Origin: Melieria omissa
Lineage: Eukaryota > Arthropoda > Insecta > Diptera > Ulidiidae
NCBI GenBank assembly: GCA_963971225.1
Contig: OZ020269.1
Coordinates: 90,044,783-90,108,782, forward strand
DNA length: 64,000 nucleotides
Reading direction: 5' to 3'
Numbering within the stretch: position 1 is the first letter of the stretch; each line of letters begins with the position of its first letter. The position numbers were made by a program, and so were the translations under genes. The notes beneath the pieces are model-generated. The model was not told where the DNA came from and did not search any database. It was given only the letters and a program-made list of their open reading frames with translations. Below are positions 47,005 through 57,606 of this stretch, one piece after another.

Positions 47005-48226
47005 CCCATTAAGCCCTGAGCGTTGCGTTTGCGCAACGTTTGGGAATTTCGCTACATTAAGGGGGTGTTCTGTAGTAACAGCTCGTTTTCTTAGGTGTTT
47101 TTTGAAATTCTACTGTGAAGTAACTATTCAATTTTTTTTATGCGGTTTTTTTTCAATGCTTTATTATACTTTTAACTACAAAATTCAGTATAAGGTTTGA
47201 AAAAATATTGATTCGTTGCTGCACTGCAGCGCCGCAAAGTGATGCCCTCCAAAAAAACATGCGTTGACGGTTCAGACGATTGCTCCAGTCTGAAACATGG
47301 AAATCGGAAAACTTTTTTTTTGTTGTAATCTATATGAGTGCGATTATCGTCCGACGGGAGCTTTTTTTGTTTTTCATCAAAATTCTCAAAATGGCGCGAC
47401 TTGAAAGTAAAAAATTTTTTTTGTCCCATTTTTTCAAATGAAAAAACATTTATTTAACACTAACTAATAACAAAATCGAAAAAAACGCTCGTCGGACGAT
47501 AGCGACAACTTTTAGAAACATTTAAAAAAAAAAATTATCAAAATCCGTCTACTCAATCATTTGTAATCGTGTGAACCAGTTCGAAAAACATGGTTTCGGG
47601 AAAAACGCGTTTAAAGTTTTTTGTTCTGTGGAAATTCGGCGCGTGACGAAACCTCCTTTACAAATGACTTTCCGGTCCGAATTCATCAAAGACCTTTTTT
47701 TATACGATAGATAACAACATTACCTGTTGAAAAATGCAAAAAAAAATCGATTTTTTGACAATTTTACTACAGAACACCCCCTTAAGTCATTCATAAAGAT
47801 ATAAGACTTGAAAATGGGTAGAATTGGATTCGAATTGATCATTTTAGATTCTGCCATACTCAAATTTCAAAATTTTTTAAATATTCATATCTTTTTTTCG
47901 ATCCAAAGTCAAAGGTTTTTTTGGGGAATTTTTTAAATTCAATTAAAAATACTTATTCTTCAAACCTATCAAAATCCCTTTGTGGGCTGCATTTTGCAAT
48001 GCTAAACTATTTAAAAATACATTTTGAAAACAATTTTTTTTTTTGAAATTTTAAGTTTTGTATGTGACTAAGGCCCAATATTGCGTTGCGCAACGTACCC
48101 TCCTGGTTCAGGGGGTGGGGGTATGAATTATTTGCTTGATTTTTTTTCTTGATTAGGTCTATTACTAAGATTGTGTAAAATTTTATGGAAATCGCACAAG
48201 CCTTTCTGGGGTCAGGTTTTAATGGG
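47005..48226. mobile_element. piggyBac-like MITE with nested element
   Basis: TTAA on both sides (47001-47004 and 48227-48230), ends CCCATTAAGCCCTGA and TCAGGTTTTAATGGG. Absent from unit 1 (near 29862). The phrase TTGCGCAACGT occurs near both ends (about 47029 and 48085). Confidence 0.83.
47061..47781. mobile_element. TTAA-flanked MITE nested in another
   Basis: Ends GGGGGTGTTCTGTAGTAA and TTACTACAGAACACCCCC are perfect 18-bp inverted repeats, flanked by TTAA (47057-47060 and 47782-47785). The inside contains GTTTCGGGAAAAACGCG, like the MITE at 29017-29694. Confidence 0.85.
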
Positions 48227-48887
48227 TTAAACTAAGGATTGAAACTTTTTATAAAAAATATAAAAAAAATATATATATTTTTTAATATTAAATAAATAAT
48301 ACAAATAAATATAAAAAATAAATATATATAAAAATAATATAAAAAATATAAATATATATTGAGCAGTTTTAATTGCAGCCTTTTTATTGATTCAGCTTCA
48401 GCTTAACAACACAAGGAAAACGTATACAAAATTATATCGGTAAGAAATTGGTTCTTGTAAGCTTCCTTCATTTATTTCAAAATAATACACTTTAAAGCAT
48501 CAAATGTAATTTAATTAAATCAGACATTTTAGCTTTCAATATTCAAGGCTTCAGTGCACAAATGATGTCACATTTCTGACCATCAAAATCCCCTAAACAT
48601 TCTGCCTTCTAAAAATTCTCCCAAAAAAGCCAAGAATATCCTAAATCTAGAAGGAAATCTGCTGACCTGGCAACACTACAACACGAAAGAATTTTCGTTG
48701 ATAAATTTGAAGTTCGTTGAAAACACACATAAAAAACGTAACACTTGTAACTCGGAAATAAAGGGATATCGCTAAGGGCCCAAAAGGAGCAACAATGAGA
48801 TCTGCCCAATTGGTCATTTATCGTGCAATAATATATGCAAAGACAAACAAACTATAGTGTTACTGTCAAAGACAATGTATGTACAAT

Positions 48888-49313
48888 CATAGTGAAATTA
48901 ATAAAGTGTGCCAGATAGCAGGAACTCTCTCTTCATCGTACACTTATTTTTTGACAGTGAATGTCATTTTGCTGCCAAATATCATAATTCATAACCCGTC
49001 TGTGCTGTATGAAAAAATTTCAAAATAAATTGTTGTTTGAAAATACTTTCTGCACCAAAACCGACAACAAAAACGCATCTAGATGCCAGGAAAAACGTGC
49101 TGTATCTGAAAAAAACGCACGGCAATGCAGTTCCTATGTTTTTCTAACATCAAATATATATATTTCTGGAGTACTGAAAGGAAATTTTAAATTTAACGAC
49201 AACAAAAATAAAGGTTAATCGAACTGACACAAATAAATTGACACATTGACAATTGCTACTCAGAGAAATAAGTGTACGTCATCTACCTGGTACACTTTAT
49301 TGATTTCACTATG
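48888..49313. mobile_element. Non-autonomous element with 8-bp target duplication
   Basis: Inverted ends CATAGTGAAATYAATAAAG (27 bases, two mismatches) and exact flanks TGTACAAT (48880-48887 and 49314-49321). Unit 1 has the empty site near 30620. The 8-base duplication suggests hAT, although the first bases differ from the hAT end consensus. Confidence 0.78.
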
Positions 49314-49419
49314 TGTACAATGTACTTACTTTTTTGATTGATTTGCTGGGCCTATTTCTCTTTATTTGTAATAGAATTTAGCTTGAACTACTGCAACTTA
49401 TGATTTATCTATGTTTGTG

Positions 49420-49803
49420 TGTTTATATAAGCAGACATTGGCCACTGCATTGCAATACGATACTATTGCAAGTTAGGCAGCAAAAGTGGTTCAGTGTCCG
49501 AGACATTGACCGCTGTCATATTTATGCAAGTTAGGCATTTTTACCTTTTTGTTATTATTCTTAGCATATTGTGCATTTATGCAATTTTGGTATTTTGGGT
49601 TTTGTATTTATGTATATTTTAGCATGCAAGCAATATTGTCAATATAAATAAGGGTTCGATAATCAATAAAGAGTGCAGTGGTAACACAACTTCACAGCGT
49701 TTCACTACCATTGTTCTTCAAGGCGACACAGTTCAAGTACTGTTTTCGCACTGTGCTTACACTCTGGTGATATGACCAGAAGTGATATTTACTTATATAA
49801 ACA
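49420..49803 (+). mobile_element. Probable solo LTR
   Basis: Absent from unit 1, where TTTATCTATG runs straight into TTTTCAAAATTAG. Starts TGTTTATATAAG and ends CTTATATAAACA, a perfect inverted pair. TATAAATAAGGG (about 49643) and AATAAAG (about 49664) could be TATA box and polyadenylation signal. No clear target duplication was found. Confidence 0.5.
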
Positions 49804-50482
49804 ATTTATGTTTCCAAAATTAGATTGTCTTGGTGGCTATAGGGTTAACTGATAACCTTAGCACGTGCGCTTATGATTTCAACATAATAAATACATTATT
49901 TCTCCCATCTTTTTTGTCAAAACAACTTGGGATTACATAGTCAACAATCGGAAGCATTTTGTTGTGGTAATGGGTTCGCGGAAATTTGCGGAGATAACGT
50001 TTGAATTCAACTTTACCCTGGCCCCAATTTTTATATACGCAGACTGACACTTTTTACTTACATATGTAAATATATTTGCTTTCATAAAATTTACGAGAAA
50101 AGTTTTGATTTTTTTAGATTTGAGGCAGAACGCCAGCAACCCTCTTTACAATGCGAACAAATTTAATCGCTTGAAGGAGATTCGAAGAAAATAAGAAAGT
50201 TGAACTACCGTTGCGTTTGTGAGGCTCGTCAAGACGTTTGCCATGCTAATGGCGGTATTCACCTGTCGCTGATCGATCGAATCTCTTACTTGCCCAGTTT
50301 TAGCACTGAAGATAATTAACTCCTTGGACAACAGTTTCATTTAACTTATTTTATTGTATAATATTAGGTTGAACAGCATCAAATCCTTCTCAAAGCGTTC
50401 TTAAAAGATGTTTCACCACCATTGGGTGATCTTGTGGCCTTCAACCAGGCAGCGCTAGTCATAAAGGGCCCCAAATACTTAC

Positions 50483-51445
50483 TTACTTACTTAACTGGCC
50501 ATAACAACCCGTTATCGGGTTACGGCCTGCCGCAAAACTTCTCTCCAGGCGCCTCTGCTTCGCGCGCGCCTTCTCCAGTTGGTCACACCAAGAGATACCA
50601 GGGCCTCTTCCACTTGGTCCTTCCACCTGAGACACGGCCTCGCTCTTCGCCGTCGACCTCCAACCATCGCATCGAATACCTTTTTCGCCGGAGCTTCGTC
50701 GTCCATGCGGCTGCGCTACGTCCATGTCCTTATACAGCTCATACAGCTCGTTATTGGTTCGTATGCGATAGTCGTCACCAACCCGAACAGGGCCGAAGAT
50801 TTTGCGAAGCACCTTCCTCTCGAACACTCCAAGGGCCGCTATGTCGTTTCGTGTCATTGTCCATGCTTCAGCGCCATAGAGGAGCACGGGCAAGATAAGC
50901 GTCCTATAGAGTGAAAGTTTGGTCGGTCGAGAGAGGTCTCTACTTCTCAATTGCCTACCGAGACCGTAGTAGCACCTGTTGGCAAGAGTTATCCTTCGCT
51001 TTATCTCCAGACTGACATTATTGCTGCTGTTGATGGCGGTGCCAAGGTAGACGAATTCCTTGACAACTTCAAAAGCATACCTGTCGGCCTCGACGTGAGA
51101 CCCTAGCCGCTGCAAGTCCCTGCGTGTAGACAGCATATACTTCGTTTTGCCCTCATTTACCACCAGACCAATTTTGGCAGATTCTCTTTCGATAGCCGCA
51201 AAGGCAGCGGTGACATCTCGCTTGTTACGTCCGATGACATCAATATCATCAGCGTAAGCAAGGAGCTGGACACTTTTGTTGAAAATTGTGCCATTACGAT
51301 GTACACCGGCCTTGCGCAGAACACTCTCCATGGTAAAGTTGAAGAGGTCGCAGGACAAAGGATCGCCCTGTCTGAAACCTCGAACGGTATCAAAGGGGTC
51401 GGAGAGGTCACTTCCAACCTTGACGGAGCTGCGCGTATTGCTCAA
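50483..51445 (-). pseudogene. RTE-like reverse transcriptase, C-terminal part
   Basis: Contains SVKVGSDLSDPFDTVRGFRQ, GDPLSCDLFN, the catalytic YADD (LLAYADDIDVIG, near 51245-51256), EGKTKYMLS, EFVYLGTAINSSNNV and EIKRRITLANRCYYGL. After KDMDVAQ a small deletion shifts the frame; the true end (MDDEAPAKKVFDAMVGG to AWREVLRQAV) continues in the frame at 50512-50706. Confidence 0.85.
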
Positions 51446-51488
51446 CGTCGCTCTGCAAAGTCTAACGAGCTTTACAGGGATACCAAGT

Positions 51489-52592
51489 TCAAGTTATCGG
51501 GCTATCGAATGCTGCCTTGTAATCGATGAAGAGATGGTGTGTATCGATTTGGTTCTCATGGGTCTTCTCCAGGATTTGGCGTAGAGTGAATATCTGGTCG
51601 ATGGTGGACTTACCAGGTCTAAAGCCACACTGATAAGGTCCAATCAGCGCCTTGGCGAGTGGCTTTAGTCTTTCACATAATACGCTCGTCAGGACCTTGT
51701 ATGCAATGGGAAGTAGGCTGATACCCCTGTAGTTGGCGCATATTGTTGGGTCGCCTTTCTTCAGCACAGGACAAAGGGCACTGAGGTTCCAATCGTTGGG
51801 CATTCGTTCCTCCAGCCATATTTTGCAAATGAGCTGATGCATGCACCCAATCAGCTCACCGCCGCCGGCCTTGAACAATTCAGCTGGTAGCCCATCCGGC
51901 CCTGCAGCTTTGTTGTTCTTGAGTCGCTGGATAGCGACCCGGACCTCGTCATGGCTGGGCGGTGGCACATCCACACCGTCGTCGTCGATTTGTGCCATCT
52001 GGACATCTTCACCACTGGCGGTATTGTTCCCTTCGTCGCCTGCGAGCAGCTTGGTGAAGTGCTCCTTCCACAACATCAGCACACCCTGCGCATCCGTAAC
52101 CAGATCCCCGTTTTCGTCTCTGCAAGAAGATGCCCCAGACTTAAATCCTTCCGTGAGACGCTTAACTTTTTGGAAGAATTTTCGGGCGTCATTCCTGCTC
52201 CTGCACTCCTCGATTTCCTCACGCTCGCGCCTTTCTTGCTCCCGTTTCTTGCGTCTAAAAAGGCACCTCTCTTTCTTCCTCTCCTCCCGGTATTTTTCTG
52301 TAACGGCTCGCAGGGCAGCCGACTGCAGGGTCTTCTTGTAGGCAGCATTCTTCGCTGCAGTGGCTGCGCGACACCCTTCATCGTACCATTGGTTTTTTGG
52401 TGGTGGGCGTCGAAAACCAAGGACATTTTCTGCGGCGGCGCGCATAGAGTGGGATAAGTGAGCCCATAATCCGCCGATGTCATCAGGTGGAGAGGGGGAG
52501 CGACCGAGCTGGTTGGAGAGTTGAGCGGAGTAGGCTTCGGCTACCGTCGTATACGTCCTCGAGGTTCGCATAGAAGGCATCCTTGGCCGCAT
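51489..52592 (-). pseudogene. RTE-like linker and RT N-terminal part
   Basis: Reads AVTEKYREERKKERCLF, RNDARKFFQKVKRLTEGFK, LWKEHFTKLLAGDEG, AIQRLKNNKAAGPDGLPAEL, CPVLKKGDPTICANYRGISL, YQCGFRPGKSTIDQIF and HHLFIDYKAAFDS, the fingers and first palm motif of the reverse transcriptase. It stops at 51489 because of a short deletion before the next segment. Confidence 0.85.
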
Positions 52593-53004
52593 CGTCCTTC
52601 TCTTCCGTCGGGGCGTGCGCGCAAATTAGGCTGATGCTAAAGTATTTAGCCTTGATGCGGATCGAAGCCAGTCGTTCGTTCACCGGAGTGAACCGAGAGA
52701 CGTGGTGGCGAAGTCTCTTACTGACCACAAATCCGCAGCCAAATTCGCGCTTCTCCGCATGGCAGCTGTAGTAGATGTCGCAGTCTGCTCGCTTGGAGCA
52801 ACCTTGTCCTGTCCATCGCATTTCCTGGATGGCGGTGATGTCAGCCTTACATTTCGTGAGGGCTTCCGCCATTTGGATAGAGGCACCTTCCCTATAGAGG
52901 GTCCGGACATTCCAGGTGCATATCCTCAAATCATGGTCCTTGAATAGTTTGCTGTGGTCGTCAACATTGTGGGTTCCTTCCGAGGCTTGCTTTTTGGCTT
53001 TCAT
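52483..53004 (-). pseudogene. RTE-like APE endonuclease, first half
   Basis: Starts at the ATG at 53004 and reads LRICTWNVRTLYREGAS, DITAIQEMRWTGQG, CGFVVSKRLRHHVSRFTPVN and ISLICAHAPTEEKDDAAKD, the first motifs of an APE-type endonuclease. After FYANLEDVYD the GDFNAK motif and the histidine-containing end are missing, because about 0.3-0.5 kb is deleted. Confidence 0.82.
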
Positions 53005-53260
53005 TGGTATTTAGTTTTCCGTGGCGGGCACCAAACCCTGCGCACAACCCAAATTTTAAGTCCTGGGGATTGGACTCGCTGCACACATTAGTTCACTATT
53101 CAGCGGGTGCCAAATAGCTATCCAGAAGGGCCGCGCGAAGGCTGTGCATCAGCTTGGATTGGACAGGGACAAGGATCGTTCTGGCGTTCGCCAAGTTGAA
53201 CGCAATCAGAGACTTTACCTTGTATGTCCGCTCCCTTCCTTCCCCCCTGCCCCAAATACT

Positions 53261-54615
53261 CTGGGTATTTTTTATCCAATCTGTCGCTATTGCGAAGCCA
53301 AGAATGTTCGCTAGTGCGAGGTCCATTAGCTCATCCTTTGTAAGAGTAATTTTGCCAATTTTTTTCACATGTGGAAAGCTGGGCACTCACCAATATTTTT
53401 TAGTTTTCAAGTGCTAATTAAATGAAATTAATTAAAAATATGTCAGTTAAGGAAAACACAAATATTTTGGATCTCAGTCTGTAGATTCATACATCTAAAT
53501 TGTATTCTATTTTGGCCCTGCAAGTTCAAAATGGAAAATTTAGTAAAAAGGAGACAATATTCCTATTTCATGGGTCTCGACAGAAATGGTTTTTTCTTTG
53601 TCGCACGGTGTAAAAAATGTAAAGTTGGTATTTTCACTCAATGCTTCAAAACTTTGTAATTTGTCTTTCAATTTTATTTATGTAAGGCCTAATATTAGCA
53701 CAAATAATATATCTCTCATCTTAGATTTCAAAACCAGAGGAGACGGTTTATTTTATGTATAAAAAATCATTCGATAGAGCCACAAAGTTTGACTTTTTAT
53801 TGGCTTTTATGGTTTTGACATCAGTTCTAGGGTAACTATGGACCGCTGGTTGCGAATCCGCAAGCCGTTTTTAAATTTAGTTTACATTTTCGCCGAAAAT
53901 GAGCGTGTCACTTTTTTGGATTTTCCCTGACTTTTTTCCCGTTTTCGATTGTAATTTCTAAACCAATCAACCGGTTGACATGATTTTCACTTTGTGTAAT
54001 TTACAACACCTCACGGTTTCTCAAAGTTTTAAAATTTCGCGGTAATTGGACCTCAAAGTCGGAAAATATGGAATTTCATGACGTTTTCTTTAATGTTGAA
54101 AAACATGCACATTTTTGGTAAATCAATTAACGAGTTAAGTGTTAAATGGAAACGAAATCATCAAGTAATACAGCACAGCCAAATTATTTGGTGTGATTCC
54201 CAATCTCATCGAAATAATAGCAAAAATGTTCCATAGTCATTTTCATGACTTTTCATACTTTTTCCTTAAAAAATTAGGGGCCTCAAAATATGCTTTTTTA
54301 TGTGTCCGATTTATAGTCTGGAATACAAGCAAAAAACAAAATCATTTAAATTGCTCAAAACAAAAAAAAAATAAAAACTTTGCATGTAATGCGTGTAATG
54401 TGTCTAAGACAGTGAAAAGTTGAGATGTGTTTTCTCATAGAGATTATTTTGCAGCCTGTTTTTAATAAACCAAAATTACACTCATTCAATTCTGCGTTGT
54501 ATTATGCCAGAAAACTCAATTTCAAACAATAAATAGGAACTTTATTTCTCATTGTGCTAATCATTAAACGAGCAAAAACAATTTCTTCAAATAAATTTTC
54601 AGTTAATATACAACC
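53261..54615. other. Unit-2 flank between LINE and gene B
   Basis: 53261-53505 and 54394-54615 align with unit 1. About 53508-54393 is absent from unit 1 and is AT-rich with no recognised ends or coding, so it is either an insertion here or a deletion in unit 1. Confidence 0.5.
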
Positions 54616-54771
54616 AAATTTTATTTAGTAGACATTTGACGGTTAAAAGTTGTTAGTATAAATGTATTTTAGTGGAAGGGGAGGAGGAGGAGGGCAAACC
54701 ACAACCGAACTTGTTTATAATGCGTCTTTGGCTTTCAAATCAAATCTGCCTTAGTTAATCTCGCCTCGGTT

Positions 54772-55914
54772 CTACCTGCGTGGACACGAGACAGCAGTCC
54801 ACTGGCAGTACTCGTTCGATTTCGAGTACTCTTCGTCGTCGTAGCCGTAGATGTAGCGTCGCTCTTTGTACTGGTACAGCTTCGGCGAGGCGCACACCAG
54901 ATACCCGCCCTCCTCGAGCACCAGAGCGCCCTCGACGAGCTGCACCGAGAACAGAGCGCCGTCCGGCTGATGGGCCGGCTCCCACGCAGCCACCAACCGG
55001 TCGTTCTCGCTGTCCATGAACATGTACTTGCCGAACTGTCTGCCCTTGAACGCCACCCGGAACGGCAAGTCGCCCGCGGCGGTGGCATTTTCGACCATTT
55101 GGAAGTTCTTTAGCCAGGCACCCTGCGTCATGTCGCCACCCGCCGGCACCCAGTTGAAGATGAAGCGGCGATTTTGATCGAAGAACATGCCGTCCGCCAT
55201 GTACATGTACTCGCCGTAGCCCTTGTTGTACAGACAGAACTCGGGCTCGAAGTAGAAGTAGCGCAGCGTGCTGGGCAGCCGATCGATGGCGGTGTCCAGG
55301 TCCACACGCAGCCGCCCGTCCAGCTGCGCGTAGAGCTGATCCTGCTTGGCTTTGTAGAAGTAGTAGCCAACGTTGAGCAGATACTGTTCGTTGATGCCGC
55401 CGCGATTGTTGAACTTCGAGTAGAGATACAGTTGCACCTCCAGCATCGACCGGAAGCTGTCCATGTTGCCTTTGCGATAGAGCTGCCACAGATAGGCGGC
55501 CAGTTTTTCGTGGCTTGTGCACATGTAGAGCGCATCGGCGGCCTCCGCGATGATGGCCTTCACCAGGTCCGCATTGTACATGGTCATCAGGAATTGGTGA
55601 AATGATAACACTTCCTCAATCTTTGGGTCGCCCTCGCCAGCGAGCAGGTTGATCAAGATTTTCGAATTTTTCGAAATGACACGCTCGCGCAGCAAATGTA
55701 AAGTGTTGCCGTCACTGTCCGCGTGGCCGATACAGGAACTGCAAAAGTGAGAGAAAGATTTTTAGTTGAATAAAATTTTGTTTAAACTGTACAATACGCA
55801 CGCTGCATGGTCTTTGGATGGAACCACTTCATCCAAAAGTGGCAAATAAAAATCCGTTGCCAATGTTGGCGCCAGCAAAGCCAGCAATACAAAGCCCCAA
55901 GTTGAAGTGTACAT
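54772..55914 (-). CDS. Secreted two-domain protein, copy B
   Basis: Exon 1 is 55802-55914 and exon 2 is 54772-55738, joined in phase 2 across a 63-base GT/AG intron (55739-55801). The 359-residue product has the same signal peptide core as copy A and the same helical plus strand-rich layout. By hand count it differs from A at 23 residues, 4 of them in exon 1, with only about eight silent changes in the coding region. Cysteine 74 of A and C is glycine here, while residue 111 is cysteine (R in A), so the total stays even. At several sites (for example DGRLR, LYRKG/LYHKG region, CQWTAV) B keeps the gene C state, so A has changed more there. Function unknown; probably secreted into hemolymph or a gland lumen. 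AATAAA is at 54620-54625. Confidence 0.88.
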
Positions 55915-55929
55915 GTTGCGCGTCGTCGT

Positions 55930-55967
55930 GAGACTGTCATCGCCACGCCGTGTAATTGGTTATTATT
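55930..55967 (-). promoter_or_regulatory. Putative core promoter of gene B
   Basis: Initiator-like CAGTCTC (complement of 55930-55936) and AATAATAA (55960-55967) as in gene A. The E-box and CRE-like motif follow within 40 bases here, 57 bases closer than at gene A. Confidence 0.4.
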
Positions 55968-56009
55968 GGAAAAAATCGACAGCGATCGCGATTAAGCCAC
56001 ATGTGGAAG

Positions 56010-56673
56010 CTTATGCAGACGTCACTTCTCGGCGGCGGCAAGCTTGAATTCCCAGCGCAACAACAAACCCTAATTGATTACAAACGTGTAGGCAATGCGC
56101 TGTCGCGTATATAGTAAAAGAATGATTTGCCCAAGTCGAGAACGTTTGAGACAGACTTGCCAGACAGCCGGTATGTGTACGCTACAATCTGTCGTTGAAG
56201 ACTGGAGACTGATAATGTTCTAAGGATTTTCTATTAAATTTCATTGATTAAAAATTTCATAGTCATTTTTATTGCTTACAAGATGAACTTTGTTTCAGTA
56301 TATGGATTTTTGAAATTCAGTATTTTAAGAAATTTTATAAAAAAAACAAGACCTTAAGATCTATTAAAGATCTTTGCATGAACAGATTTTTTTTTAATTT
56401 CTTCAGACAAGAGAAACACTTTGTTCTTTCATAATTATGGTTTATTATATAAATTAGGGAACTCAATATTTAAAGGTGCATTCTTTATCAAAGCTTCTAT
56501 ACAGAAAAATAATTTTGGAAAATCTCGAAAAATTGGAGACTGATAATGGTACTAGAGATTTTATTGTTTACAAGATGAACTTTGTTTCAATATATGGAAT
56601 TTTTAAATTCAGTATCTTAATCAATTTTATTTCATCAATTTATATTAAAAAACAAGACCAAGAACAAGATCAA
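56010..56673. other. Shared upstream flank of gene B
   Basis: Counterpart of 33560-34200 in unit 1. No gene. Confidence 0.5.
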
Positions 56674-56677
56674 TTAA

Positions 56678-57602
56678 CCCTTATGTGTGTGATAGGGTAC
56701 CCGGGTACCCAAATCACTTTTATATCGACATTTTATACACTTGCGGATAACCTAGAAAGATGAATCTTCATGACAACTCCCAAAATAGTATTCTGTCTTT
56801 ATTTTTCGGGGGTTTAATTCCATTAATTTTATTTTGGAGGGTGTGGCACAACATTTTACTTTTTACACCCTTACCCGTGTGCTGGGGTACCCGGGTACCC
56901 CAATACATTTTATATGGAGTTGCATAGATTTTTCCTGTAAGTGAAACTTTCAACGAGAACAATCACTCAATCGATTTTGAGGAAATTAAAAAAAATGATT
57001 TTGGTTACATAAATTCTGAGATGGTCAGTTTCTATGCAACCCGCAGGCTCGGCGTCAGAAGCTTCTATTGCTGCGTCGTTAACTGATGGAATATGTTCAT
57101 CTTCGCCTTCGGAAATGGAAAATTCTTCATCACTTTTACTCTCGCACATTATTTCTTGAACTTCAGCTGAGATAAATCTTTCACAACGAGCTCTTGCTGA
57201 ATAAGAACTCATTTCCGAAGTGGTTTAGCTCTTTCACACTACAATTGAAACTAATTACTAATGATTAATTCATTTGTTACAAAGTTCAAATATAAAAAAT
57301 TTCCGCGGGGAATGACCTTCCATTGAAATTTACAGCAGCGTATGAATGGTATTCCCCTTTTTATGAAAGCGGGATCCAAAATTGCACAAAAATTCATTAC
57401 TGGAAATTAAAAAACAAGTTTACAAGTCATTTTTTGTAACAAGGGAAATCCCAAAATGTACTTTTGTATTACTGAGAGCTTTAAAACCAGTAAAATTTCT
57501 TACAGTGCGAACAAAAAGTGAGACATTTTCATACAATTTGTACTGGGGTACCCGGGTACCCTATCACACGGATAAGGGTGTTTTTTTCAGCACACACTAG
57601 GG
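56678..57602 (-). mobile_element. Internally deleted piggyBac-like element
   Basis: TTAA on both sides (56674-56677 and 57603-57606), with CCC/GGG at the ends; unit 1 has the empty site near 34226. The palindromic phrase GGGTACCCGGGTACCC occurs near 56696, 56886 and 57545, linked to CACACGG/CTATCACAC repeats. A remnant of transposase start is inside. Confidence 0.82.
56967..57212 (-). pseudogene. Possible piggyBac transposase N-terminal stub
   Basis: An 81-codon frame starting MSSYSARARCERFISAE and rich in Asp/Glu/Ser (SKSDEEFSISEGEDEHIPS) resembles the acidic, disordered N-terminus of piggyBac transposases. The catalytic domain is absent. The assignment rests on composition and on the surrounding TTAA ends. 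Confidence 0.5.
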
Positions 57603-57606
57603 TTAA

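Larger units (their letters stand above)
50480..53248 (-). mobile_element. RTE-like LINE, internally deleted
   Basis: A 12-base target duplication GCCCCAAATACT flanks it (50468-50479 and 53249-53260); the single-copy empty site is in unit 1 at 31566-31577. The 3' tail, at the left edge, is a TAAG-type tandem repeat (50480-50492) rather than poly-A, a hallmark of RTE elements. It starts with an untranslated leader and an APE endonuclease, followed by reverse transcriptase. The second half of the endonuclease is deleted and frames are shifted, so it is non-autonomous. Confidence 0.9.
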
